From positions 1-25,579 of IMG/VR virus record IMGVR_UViG_3300029286_000229: a stretch of DNA of 25,579 nt, one strand, 5' to 3'. Origin of the DNA: a virus. Every line of letters starts with the position of its first letter. Position 1 is the stretch's first letter. A program made the translations under genes and the position numbers. Under the pieces are notes generated by a model. It did no database searches. It had not been told where the DNA came from and was given only the letters and a program-made list of their open reading frames with translations. Shown here piece after piece: positions 14,495 to 21,424 of the stretch.

Positions 14495-16736
14495 GCTGTG
14501 GTTCCTTTAGTTCAAATACAATCTTGTTGTCTTGCAATTCTACATTCAATGAACAGTCAGTCAATTGTTCAAACAAAATGCGTCGACTCAATGGTACACG
14601 AATCAATTCATCAATTTTGCGATTCAACGGACGAGCACCCATTTTGCTGTCGTAGCCTTTTTCTGCCAACAACTCAATCACTTCTTCAGAGAAAAACAAC
14701 CGGATATTCTTTTCTGCTACACTTGATTTAAGCTGATCCAAGAACTTCACAACAATCTTCTTGATAGCCAGGGTATCCAACTTGGTAAACTTGCAAATTT
14801 TATCAATACGATTGCGTAGCTCTGGGCGGAAGAACTCTTTCATTGCACGATCTTCTTCTCCAGATTTTTCCAAATCAGTACTGAATCCAATGTTGTTGGT
14901 TTCATTGTCTCTGGCACCTAAGTTAGATGTCATGATGATAATGGTATTTTTGCAGTCTACCCGTTTGCCGTTTGCACCTGTTACATGTCCTTCGTCTAGC
15001 ATTTGCAGCAGGATATTAGTAACATCCGAATGTGCTTTTTCAATTTCATCAAACAAGATCACAGAGAATGGATGTTTACTCAGATCTGAAATTAGTTTAC
15101 CACCGCCTACATTACCATCTTCAAATCCCACATAGCCTGGAGGTGCACCAATCAAACTGCTGACAGAGAACTTCTCTTGAAACTCACTCATGTCATAACG
15201 TAACAAGTGCATGTCCAAGTTTTCACTCAATAGCTTGGCCAATTCAGTTTTGCCTGTACCAGTTGGACCCAAGAACAAGAAACTTGCCATGGGCTTGCCT
15301 TGTGTGCCAATTCCTGAGAAGTTGATATACACACGTTCTAGTACTGAATCCACAGCTTCTTCTTGTCCGTAGAGTTTTTGTTTGATGTTACTTTCTAAAT
15401 CCACAATCTTCAAACTGCGTTCATTTTGCAGTCTATCAGTGGGTACACCAGTCACTCTTGCCACTTGTTCTTCGATCATGCTTTTATTAACAGTGACCTG
15501 GCCTGCATCCCGAACACGTTCTCTAGCACAGGCAGCATCCAGCAAATCGATACTTTTGTCTGGATTCTTCTTGTCATGAATATAACGAGCAGCAAGATCC
15601 ACAGCAGCAGTCATGGCTTCTGTGTCAATCAGTACATTGTGGAATGTTTCCAAACGTGGGCTCAGTCCAATTAGAATTTTTTCTGTAGTGTCACGATCAG
15701 GTTCATCAATGCTGAGACGATAGAACCGACGCATGAGTGCTCGATCTTTCTCAAATGATTCGTAGTATTCTTCCCAAGTTGTGCTGGCAATAACTTTCAA
15801 ATGCCCTTTGGTAATTGCTGGTTTCAACATGTTGGCAAAGTCCAAGCTGCCCGAACTGCCTGCTCCTGCACCTTTCATGGTATGTGCTTCGTCCACGAAC
15901 AAAATACACTTCTTCTTGGCTTCCAGTGCAGCAATCACTGCTTTAAACTTTTCTTCAAAGTCCCCGCGATATTTGGATCCTGCTACCAAACTGCCAATTT
16001 CAAGACTCCACACTTCGTGATCTTTGAGGAACTTGGGCACACGATTTTGTGCAATTTCCTGCGCAAGTCCTTCGATGATGGCAGTTTTGCCCACACCTGG
16101 ATCACCTACCATGAGTACATTGGCTTTGAAACGACGTGCTAGTACAGCAATCATTTCGTCCAGTTCTGTCGAGCGGCCAATTAACGGCTCTAATTGATCA
16201 GCAGCAGCCATGGCACTCAGACTGGTACAATATTCTTCCAGCACTTCAGTAGCTTGTTGACTATTCATACCTGCGGCTGCACGTTCTGACTTGTAGTTCT
16301 TGGTCCAAAAATCCACAAATTCAGCTTTGTGTACGCCGTATTTCAGCAAGAAGTAGTGTGCATTGCTGTTGGTCTCGCCCATGATGGCCAAGTACAAGTC
16401 CACAGTGACCACTTGTCTACGTCCTGTAAACAACACCTGTGTTAGAGCACGATTAAACACTCGTTCTAATGAAGCGGTTTTGCGTGGAGTCAAATCTTCC
16501 CCAGCACGAATCAGACTTTGTAGGCTTTCTAAATAGCCACACAGTTCAGTTTCCAACATGACCACGTCACAGCCATATTTGGATAAAGTTTTTCTAAATG
16601 GATCATGTCTTACGAGACTCAACAGTAAATGTTCTGTTAGCACATATTCGTGTTGCCATGTACGTGCGATTTGCACTGCGCCTTCGATGATAGCGTCAAT
16701 TTCGGGATTGTCTTGGATTTGATTTGAATTGCTCAT
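14469..16736 (-). CDS. clpA: ClpA-like AAA+ unfoldase
   Basis: 755 residues, almost exactly the length of E. coli ClpA. An N-terminal Clp repeat domain (1-145) is followed by AAA module 1 (Walker A GDPGVGKT 211-218, Walker B VDEAHT 281-286) and AAA module 2 (GPTGTGKT 490-497, FDEIEKAH 562-569, pore loop GYVGFED 534-540). The coiled-coil middle domain of ClpB is absent, so this is a degradation-type unfoldase and not a disaggregase. N-N-I-G-F at 614-618 sits where ClpA carries its ClpP-docking IGL/IGF tripeptide, so the enzyme should hand substrates to ClpP. No clpP gene is in the window; the host peptidase is the likely partner. It follows the DnaJ-like gene by 47 bases. The substrate could be a host defence or regulatory protein; that is inference. 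Confidence 0.93.
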   Translation of the reverse strand: MSNSNQIQDNPEIDAIIEGAVQIARTWQHEYVLTEHLLLSLVRHDPFRKTLSKYGCDVVMLETELCGYLESLQSLIRAGEDLTPRKTASLERVFNRALTQVLFTGRRQVVTVDLYLAIMGETNSNAHYFLLKYGVHKAEFVDFWTKNYKSERAAAGMNSQQATEVLEEYCTSLSAMAAADQLEPLIGRSTELDEMIAVLARRFKANVLMVGDPGVGKTAIIEGLAQEIAQNRVPKFLKDHEVWSLEIGSLVAGSKYRGDFEEKFKAVIAALEAKKKCILFVDEAHTMKGAGAGSSGSLDFANMLKPAITKGHLKVIASTTWEEYYESFEKDRALMRRFYRLSIDEPDRDTTEKILIGLSPRLETFHNVLIDTEAMTAAVDLAARYIHDKKNPDKSIDLLDAACARERVRDAGQVTVNKSMIEEQVARVTGVPTDRLQNERSLKIVDLESNIKQKLYGQEEAVDSVLERVYINFSGIGTQGKPMASFLFLGPTGTGKTELAKLLSENLDMHLLRYDMSEFQEKFSVSSLIGAPPGYVGFEDGNVGGGKLISDLSKHPFSVILFDEIEKAHSDVTNILLQMLDEGHVTGANGKRVDCKNTIIIMTSNLGARDNETNNIGFSTDLEKSGEEDRAMKEFFRPELRNRIDKICKFTKLDTLAIKKIVVKFLDQLKSSVAEKNIRLFFSEEVIELLAEKGYDSKMGARPLNRKIDELIRVPLSRRILFEQLTDCSLNVELQDNKIVFELKEPQHVTTLFTV
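14883..14891 (-). other. Codons for the ClpP-docking IGF tripeptide
   Basis: ATT GGA TTC on the minus strand encode I616-G617-F618 of the ClpA-like protein, in the loop between Walker B and sensor 1 of AAA module 2, the place of the ClpP-binding loop in ClpA and ClpX. Confidence 0.75.
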
Positions 16737-16753
16737 GTGGACAGTATACTATA

Positions 16754-16769
16754 GATCTCAATAGAGATC
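16754..16769. repeat. Inverted repeat GATCTC-AATA-GAGATC before the ClpA-like gene
   Basis: A perfect 6-bp inverted repeat with a 4-base loop in the 47-base gap between the DnaJ-like and ClpA-like genes. It could be an operator, a weak hairpin controlling readthrough, or chance. No T run follows it. Confidence 0.3.
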
Positions 16770-16783
16770 AACCTTTCACGTAC

Positions 16784-17566
16784 TTATTCGGCAGATTCCT
16801 GCTGTATAGCAGCCATTAATCCTGGAGAGATTCTGGCAGGCAATCTAGCTTGCACCCGGACCAACATATCTCCCAGCTGCCCATTACGATCTGGTAATCC
16901 ACGACCTCTGGCACGCAACATGCTGTTGGGTTGTGTGTTGGGTGGTATGCTGAGTTCAATTCGATTGCCACGTATGTCCAACATGGGAATATCACCCCCG
17001 GTTATTAGTTTCCAAATAGACACAGTGGTTTCAGTATGTACATTGTTGTTGACTCGTTGCCATGTTTTATCTGGATGTACCCGGAATGTGATCACAAGAT
17101 CCTGCCCATTAGGACCAATATTAGGGTATTGCACATTGTCTCCATCTGCGATGCCGTTGGGTATGTTGATTTCAACATTGTGTGTGCCGGTGTGTGTGCC
17201 CATAGAAACCACTCTAGACCCTGGAGCAGCTACATCTTGTATGGTCACCCACAAGGTCATTCTGGCATGTCCACGCTGTTGCGGCTGCTGGAATTTGGCT
17301 CCAAACATGTTGAAGATTTCGTTGAAATCAAAGTTATGATGGAACCCCCCACCTCCAACTGGATGTTGTGGCTGCGGGTTATTATAAGCTGCTCGTTTTT
17401 GTTCGTCGCCAAGAGTTTCGTAAGCTGCTTGAATCTCTTGGAATTTTGTTGTGGAACCACCTGCTCTATCTGGGTGATATGTACTTGCTAATTTTCTATA
17501 TGCTTTTTTTATTTCATCAGCAGAAGCTGTGCGGGCAACGCCTAGGGTAGAATAGTGATCAGTCAT
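16784..17566 (-). CDS. DnaJ/CbpA-like co-chaperone
   Basis: 260 residues. The J-domain (1-63) has the essential H31-P-D33 loop that stimulates DnaK ATPase, between KKAYRKLASTY and FQEIQAAYETLGDEQ. A short Gly/His/Gln-rich linker follows, then a C-terminal substrate-binding region (about 100-250) with GTHNVEINIPNGIADGDNVQ and GLPDRNGQLGDMLVRVQAR, typical of DnaJ C-terminal domains. The four CxxCxGxG zinc repeats of class I DnaJ are missing, which makes it a CbpA-like class II protein. With no phage DnaK here, it would recruit host DnaK. It sits upstream of the ClpA-like gene. No Shine-Dalgarno is visible; a perfect inverted repeat directly precedes the ATG. Confidence 0.92.
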   Translation of the reverse strand: MTDHYSTLGVARTASADEIKKAYRKLASTYHPDRAGGSTTKFQEIQAAYETLGDEQKRAAYNNPQPQHPVGGGGFHHNFDFNEIFNMFGAKFQQPQQRGHARMTLWVTIQDVAAPGSRVVSMGTHTGTHNVEINIPNGIADGDNVQYPNIGPNGQDLVITFRVHPDKTWQRVNNNVHTETTVSIWKLITGGDIPMLDIRGNRIELSIPPNTQPNSMLRARGRGLPDRNGQLGDMLVRVQARLPARISPGLMAAIQQESAE

Positions 17567-17586
17567 TGTGTGTAGTTATACACACA
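17567..17586. promoter_or_regulatory. Perfect inverted repeat TGTGTGTA-GTTA-TACACACA at the dnaJ-like start
   Basis: An 8-bp perfect inverted repeat with a 4-base spacer ending at the base next to the ATG of the DnaJ-like gene, in the place where a Shine-Dalgarno sequence should be. It may be an operator, or an mRNA hairpin presenting or hiding the start codon. It is also the only candidate for a terminator after the small secreted protein gene. Confidence 0.5.
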
Positions 17587-17594
17587 GCAATGGA

Positions 17595-17804
17595 TCATTT
17601 CTTTTCAGGAACCTTAGTACCTTCTAGTTTTTCATGTTTCTTCATGTTTTTGCAATTTTGTTTCACTTTGCCGTTGGCATCCTTGACTGGTTTTCCATTG
17701 CGGTCTTTAACATCCACGCAAACCCTTACAGTTTCTTTGGCCGCTTCGGCAATTACAAATTGACTACCCAGAGCCAGTGAGAGTGCGATCAACAGTTTTT
17801 TCAT
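17595..17804 (-). CDS. Small secreted protein with signal peptide
   Basis: 69 residues. MKKLLIALSLALGSQFVIA is a standard Sec signal peptide (basic start, hydrophobic core, A-x-A-like cleavage region near 19-22). The mature part of about 48 residues is hydrophilic, strongly basic and has two cysteines (CVDVKDRNGKPVKDANGK and KQNCKN), which could form one disulfide in the periplasm. Its RNGKPVKDANGK resembles an internal short repeat (DxNGKxVKxx). AGGAAAG lies five to six nucleotides before the ATG. It comes directly after the lysis cassette, so a part in lysis or in superinfection exclusion is possible, but no family was recognised. Confidence 0.72.
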   Translation of the reverse strand: MKKLLIALSLALGSQFVIAEAAKETVRVCVDVKDRNGKPVKDANGKVKQNCKNMKKHEKLEGTKVPEKK

Positions 17805-17874
17805 ATTACTTTCCTATTTTTTGATTAAGTTCTTTTATTCAATAAATGCGCCTTTAGCGGATTCTTCTGCCATG

Positions 17875-18441
17875 TTATCTTTCTGGGAATGGTGGGATCA
17901 CAGGAGCTGGTCTACCACCCCATCCTGTGACAACTTCTGCGTTAACAGGTGCCATGGTTCCAAATCCTGTATTTCCGCCAAAGCTTGTTGCCGAAGGTGC
18001 ACCTCCAAAGCCACTTCCTCCGCCCAGGGACGGTGAGCCCCAGGACTGATTAACGGGTGTTGATGTACCAAACGCACCAGGGACGGACGGTCTCACAGAC
18101 CCAGGCGGCATGTATGTTGTTCCAACATTTGGTGGTAAGGCAATTCCTCCATTGTTAGCTCCTCCGAGTTTTTCTTGTGTGCGACCGTAGGCTGCAATAC
18201 CCAACACAGCGCCCATTGCTATGTGATATAGCCCAGCACCTTGTAGAGTCAACGGTTGCCATTGTGTTTGTACACTGCCATGAAATAAACTCTGTGTCAA
18301 ACTCCAAAGAACTGGTGCTAACACAAAATCAAATATGCAGGTAATCATATAGGTCCATCCCATCATCGGACGCCATTTTGAATTCATCCAGTCTTCTTTG
18401 GCTTTTTCGCTAGAACTTGTTTGATGATTTTTTTTTGTCAT
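17875..18441 (-). CDS. Holin-like membrane protein
   Basis: 188 residues. A charged start (MTKKNHQTSSSEKAKEDW) is followed by KWRPMMGWTYMITCIFDFVLAPVLW, the first membrane segment (about 29-50), and QGAGLYHIAMGAVLGIAAYGRTQ, the second (about 67-88). The R-P-M-x-x-W entry to the first helix resembles the 3TM holin group used by gene-transfer agents and related phages. The remaining 100 residues are a Gly/Pro/Ser-rich disordered tail, unusually long for a holin. It lies one base after the endolysin stop, and GGGAG six nucleotides before the ATG lies in the endolysin gene's last codons. Context supports the holin role; the tail might add another function. Confidence 0.7.
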   Translation of the reverse strand: MTKKNHQTSSSEKAKEDWMNSKWRPMMGWTYMITCIFDFVLAPVLWSLTQSLFHGSVQTQWQPLTLQGAGLYHIAMGAVLGIAAYGRTQEKLGGANNGGIALPPNVGTTYMPPGSVRPSVPGAFGTSTPVNQSWGSPSLGGGSGFGGAPSATSFGGNTGFGTMAPVNAEVVTGWGGRPAPVIPPFPER

Positions 18442-18442
18442 T

Positions 18443-19063
18443 TTATACTCCCATCACATGTAATGCATGTTCATAATGTCGGATACGATCTTCTAATCCA
18501 ATATAACCGCCATTGATGGCTCTGGTAAGCCCTTTTATATCTCCTGCGTCGGCAAATCTATTCAAGTTGTTGGTTTCCCAAAACCAGCAAGCTGATTGCG
18601 CAGCACCTTCAAATGTGGCCAAATATTCACTGGCTTCTTCTACTGGAATCTCCAAACTGCCAGCAAAGAATGTGTAGTTGTCACGACCGGTAAGCTGTAT
18701 CAACCCACGACCACAGAACCGATATCCATCGCCGCTGGCTTCATCGCCGTTGCCCATGCGATTAGCATAAACTCTGTTGGCAATTTTTTCAGGCCGATTT
18801 GCATAAGCTGCTGCAATAGTATCATCAGTGAAATATTTGGCAAATGTTTTTCTTAGACTAGCAGCACGATAGTTAAGATTTTCTTTAACAAAAACAAAAT
18901 TTCCTGACTCATGAGCGCATTGTGCAATAAAGGCCGACACTCTGGCAGGTGTGTTGATATCATAATCGGGCAACAGTTGATCAATAGCTTGGTACCAATG
19001 ATCAATGTAGGGATTTTTAACCATTTGTTTAAGTTGACTTAGTGACAATATTGAGTTGCTCAT
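18443..19063 (-). CDS. GH19/chitinase-like endolysin
   Basis: 206 residues. FIAQCAHESGNFVFVKENLNY (45-65) carries the two acidic residues, E52 in the A-H-E-S motif and E61, that serve as catalytic pair in GH19-type lysozymes. YRFCGRGLIQLTGRDNY (about 113-129) is the family's G-R-G-x-I-Q-L-T-G signature, and the tail NGGYIGLEDRI matches the usual final helix-turn. It should cut the glycan of host peptidoglycan. It has no signal peptide or SAR segment, so it needs the holin next to it to reach the wall. ATGA overlap joins it to the outer spanin gene upstream. Confidence 0.92.
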   Translation of the reverse strand: MSNSILSLSQLKQMVKNPYIDHWYQAIDQLLPDYDINTPARVSAFIAQCAHESGNFVFVKENLNYRAASLRKTFAKYFTDDTIAAAYANRPEKIANRVYANRMGNGDEASGDGYRFCGRGLIQLTGRDNYTFFAGSLEIPVEEASEYLATFEGAAQSACWFWETNNLNRFADAGDIKGLTRAINGGYIGLEDRIRHYEHALHVMGV

Positions 19064-19323
19064 TTTGTGTTATCCCATATTTTTTTTTGTTTCACATACC
19101 ATTCTTGCCAACCTGAGTTTTTGGCTGAACATTCGTGATATGTTGTGTAGTTTTCCGTGACTGTTTTTACAAAATCTACTATGCTGACCTGTTCTCCAGA
19201 AATGGTCTTTAGATCAGCACAGCGTTCCATTAACATTTCTGGTGCTGCCGGGAACTCAGCAACCACTGGTACAGATGTGCAAGCTGACAAACTCATGACT
19301 AGTGGAATTACAATATACTTCAT
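19060..19323 (-). CDS. Outer-membrane spanin-like lipoprotein (Rz1-like)
   Basis: 87 residues. MKYIVIPLVMSLSACTS is a lipoprotein signal with lipobox L12-S-A-C15; Thr at +2 favours sorting to the outer membrane. The mature chain of about 72 residues has two more cysteines and no membrane segment. It begins with ATGA inside the end of the preceding membrane protein and ends in ATGA with the endolysin, the usual place of the o-spanin. It is longer and less proline-rich than lambda Rz1, so the assignment depends on the lipobox and context. Confidence 0.72.
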   Translation of the reverse strand: MKYIVIPLVMSLSACTSVPVVAEFPAAPEMLMERCADLKTISGEQVSIVDFVKTVTENYTTYHECSAKNSGWQEWYVKQKKIWDNTK

Positions 19324-19793
19324 TTGTTTTTCTCAACGGGTTGATTTAGTGCTGCCGCATTGTGCGTGTCAATAACGACTGAAGGTATAGGACAAATTTC
19401 CACAAAGCGAATCACTTCTTGATTGCGAACCACTTCTCTGTCTATGTAACTAACAATGTTCTGTCCTTTTTCTCGTATGACTTTGGTGTTGTTTACCAGT
19501 TTGGTTATTACTTGTGTATTGGTTTCTGCACTGAGTTTTTCTGCTGCTGCTACTTTTGCTTCTGCTTCACGCACACGTTCTCGCCAGGCCATTTCTGTTG
19601 AATATCCGCCTTTGAAATAAACACCCGTGGTCAACAGCACTATGCCCAGGACCTGCAGAGGTATTCTATAAGTGTTTACAAACGGAATAAAACGCACAAA
19701 AAAGCCGGCCACTGTGGTCAGTGCGCCGGCTATTAGAATGGTGTTGACGATCCATGAAATGAATGCGTCAGGAAGAAGATGTAAGATCCACAT
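19320..19793 (-). CDS. Inner-membrane spanin-like protein (Rz-like)
   Basis: 157 residues from the ATG at 19793 (MWILHLLPDAF); an in-frame TTG at 19811 exists but would place the late promoter inside the gene. Two hydrophobic segments (about 9-35 and 45-62) are followed by a long charged helix (about 65-115, RVREAEAKVAAAEKLSAETN) likely to form a coiled coil in the periplasm, then a C-terminal segment with one cysteine. This is the plan of an i-spanin, except that classical Rz has one membrane segment. It overlaps the lipoprotein gene by ATGA. Together they should fuse the two membranes at the last step of lysis. A membrane-anchored tail or head protein is a less likely alternative. Confidence 0.68.
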   Translation of the reverse strand: MWILHLLPDAFISWIVNTILIAGALTTVAGFFVRFIPFVNTYRIPLQVLGIVLLTTGVYFKGGYSTEMAWRERVREAEAKVAAAEKLSAETNTQVITKLVNNTKVIREKGQNIVSYIDREVVRNQEVIRFVEICPIPSVVIDTHNAAALNQPVEKNK

Positions 19794-19798
19794 GCAGA

Positions 19799-19806
19799 TA
19801 TTTATC
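19799..19806 (-). promoter_or_regulatory. T4-type late promoter (GATAAATA) of the lysis operon
   Basis: Minus-strand GATAAATA, seven of eight, five nucleotides (TCTGC) before the ATG at 19793. The box lies in a perfect inverted repeat GCAGATA-AA-TATCTGC. It should start the four-gene lysis transcript late in infection. Confidence 0.65.
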
Positions 19807-19817
19807 TGCAAATGGTA

Positions 19818-20675
19818 TTATAATCCCATGCTTTTTCTTATGTTTGTAGCTGATATACTTGTGATAGATTCATCAAACTTTTCTTCTTCTATTGTATATC
19901 CTACCCCACGACCGTAGCCAATGTGAGTGATATTAGGAACTACTAATATTTCGTATTGCCCTTGATACAATGTATCAAGATCTCGTTTAATAGCTTGTTT
20001 GACCTGGTCGATAGCAAATGGATTACTGCCTTGCCAGCCCTGGCAGTCGCGAATCATGATGCATACTTGTCCTGTTCGTTGTATCAATCTATCAAACAAT
20101 GCACGATGCCCGGCATGCCACGGTTGCCAGCGACCCAACATCTGTATAGTTTCTTTCTTGAAATCAAACACAGGTCTACGGCGATTGTCTAGTATGTGTT
20201 GCCCAATGAATTCTACCCATTTTTCAGCGTTTTGTTCTGTGATTCTGAAATCATATACATTCGGAGGAATAAAGGCTCGGTTAGTATCATCATATCTACC
20301 AGCATCAATTGTGTCCATCCAGATGGTCCAATCTGCTTTAAAATTGTTTCTCATTTCGGGCAATGGTGCAACAAAGTCACAGATAACAAAGTCGCCCGAA
20401 CATTTAACAGCGAACTCAAACATTCTTAAACTTTGTCGAATTCTACCTTCTCTGCTGAAATCCCAATCATTAAATCGTTTGCGTATTTCATCTGCGTTAA
20501 ACCAGTCTACTTTTACATTGTAAAAATCAGGTCCAGGAATACCCTCATAATCTAACACACGCCCTGGAGATATTTTCATAACATCTCCGTGTTGTTCTAG
20601 ATATCTTTTTAATTTTTCGGCAAAGTATGTTTTGCCTGCACCTGGAAGACCCATTATCAATATTTTTTGTGTCAT
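19818..20675 (-). CDS. APS-kinase-like/NMNAT-like bifunctional fusion protein
   Basis: 285 residues with two domains. Residues 1-150 form a P-loop kinase: GLPGAGKT (9-16), then FNADEIRKRFNDWDFS (59-74), RIRQSLRM and a final VICDFVAPLPEMR, the layout of adenylylsulfate kinases. Residues 175-285 are an HxGH nucleotidylyltransferase: GRWQPWHAGH (181-190), SNPFAIDQVKQAI (217-229) and SISATNIRKSM (273-283), closest in pattern to NadM-type NMN adenylyltransferases. A kinase joined to an NMNAT-like domain recalls NadR (NMNAT plus ribosylnicotinamide kinase) in the reverse order. Possible roles are NAD or sulfate-nucleotide metabolism. A hairpin and weak AAAGAAA lie upstream. The exact substrates of both domains are not determined by sequence. 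Confidence 0.85.
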   Translation of the reverse strand: MTQKILIMGLPGAGKTYFAEKLKRYLEQHGDVMKISPGRVLDYEGIPGPDFYNVKVDWFNADEIRKRFNDWDFSREGRIRQSLRMFEFAVKCSGDFVICDFVAPLPEMRNNFKADWTIWMDTIDAGRYDDTNRAFIPPNVYDFRITEQNAEKWVEFIGQHILDNRRRPVFDFKKETIQMLGRWQPWHAGHRALFDRLIQRTGQVCIMIRDCQGWQGSNPFAIDQVKQAIKRDLDTLYQGQYEILVVPNITHIGYGRGVGYTIEEEKFDESITSISATNIRKSMGL

Positions 20676-20702
20676 ATGTGTTTCTTTAATGAATAAATTG
20701 CA

Positions 20703-20723
20703 ACATCATCTTTGTGATGATGT
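20703..20723. terminator. Perfect hairpin in the 170-base intergenic gap
   Basis: ACATCATC-TTTGT-GATGATGT, an 8-bp perfect stem with a 5-base loop, extendable by GC pairs through a one-base bulge. On the minus strand it is followed by AATTTATT, so it may end the transcript of the gene at 20846. The rest of the 20676-20845 gap has no reading frame or promoter I can support. Confidence 0.5.
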
Positions 20724-20845
20724 GCAACGTTACTAAAGTATTTACTGCCAGCGTTTTGCCACAGAATTATTTCCCTAGACTTTTGGAGTGGTGAATCAGG
20801 TTGCAAAACATTTAACCGTTCTGCAAATGATAGATGGTGTTTTGT

Positions 20846-21424
20846 TTATAGTATACCTGCTGCGGCTTGCATGGCCTGCAAGTCTTTGCTGACCTTGGTG
20901 TAGATGGGTTTTACATCTAGGCCAGCTGCAATACGCATCTCATTGAGATCGCCTTCTGTGCGTGCTCTATACTCATTGGGTGTAAGTGGAACCAGTTTGG
21001 CAAATGTTTCAGGGCTCCACTCATGCTTTTTCTTTTTGTACACCATGATCCAATCGTCGGGCTCATATTCTGTGAGTGTATTAAGATCTTTGAGAATCTC
21101 GTCAATTTGCCCAGGTGCAGCATTACGACGGCGCATTTCTAAGTACACTAGATAACGATTGGGTTTGATTTCGCCAGGGCTTTGGTCAGCATCAAGAACA
21201 AAGTCATATCCTTTTTCAAACCAATTCATGAGATCTTTGGCAGCTTGTTTGTCGCGAACAAAAAAGCTCACCACAATTACATCTGCATCTTCGCCCATCT
21301 TGGAACTGAATTCGTCGATATGCACGGTGGGCTTCATCATGCCCTCCATGTCTTTATAGCCTAACCCTTCGTTAAGCTGCCGGCGGCGCTGCTGCGGGTT
21401 GTTGAAGTTGTTGTTGTGCTGCAT
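20846..21424 (-). CDS. Conserved phage protein of unknown function (192 aa)
   Basis: 192 residues from the ATG at 21424 (MQHNNNFNNPQQRRRQLNEG). The frame is open to 21484, and starts at a TTG (21484) or ATGs at 21478 and 21438 are possible but would lengthen the overlap with the gene before it from 53 to over 60 bases. A flexible Asn/Gln/Arg start with L-N-E19-G, again resembling a prohead protease site, is followed by an alpha/beta domain (VIVVSFFVRDKQAAKDLMNWF, RYLVYLEMRRRN) and a helical tail (EGDLNEMRIAAGL). I recall close relatives only as hypothetical proteins of marine T4-like phages. It is translated from the same mRNA as the 194-residue gene. Confidence 0.75.
   Translation of the reverse strand: MQHNNNFNNPQQRRRQLNEGLGYKDMEGMMKPTVHIDEFSSKMGEDADVIVVSFFVRDKQAAKDLMNWFEKGYDFVLDADQSPGEIKPNRYLVYLEMRRRNAAPGQIDEILKDLNTLTEYEPDDWIMVYKKKKHEWSPETFAKLVPLTPNEYRARTEGDLNEMRIAAGLDVKPIYTKVSKDLQAMQAAAGIL

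Noticed and set aside
14469-16736. ClpB-type disaggregase for the double-AAA protein
   Set aside because: The coiled-coil middle domain is missing, the length equals ClpA, and an IGF docking tripeptide is present.
17036-17491. 151-codon plus-strand frame opposite the dnaJ-like gene
   Set aside because: Shadow of a strongly conserved J-protein gene; composition is not protein-like (many Cys, Trp and Ile).
17838-17873. 12-codon peptide (MAEESAKGAFIE) between holin and small secreted protein genes
   Set aside because: Too short, no ribosome-binding site of its own, and no way to tell it from chance.
19999-20523. 174-codon plus-strand frame opposite the kinase/NMNAT fusion
   Set aside because: Antisense shadow of a gene with clear motifs; no ribosome-binding site or recognisable protein features.
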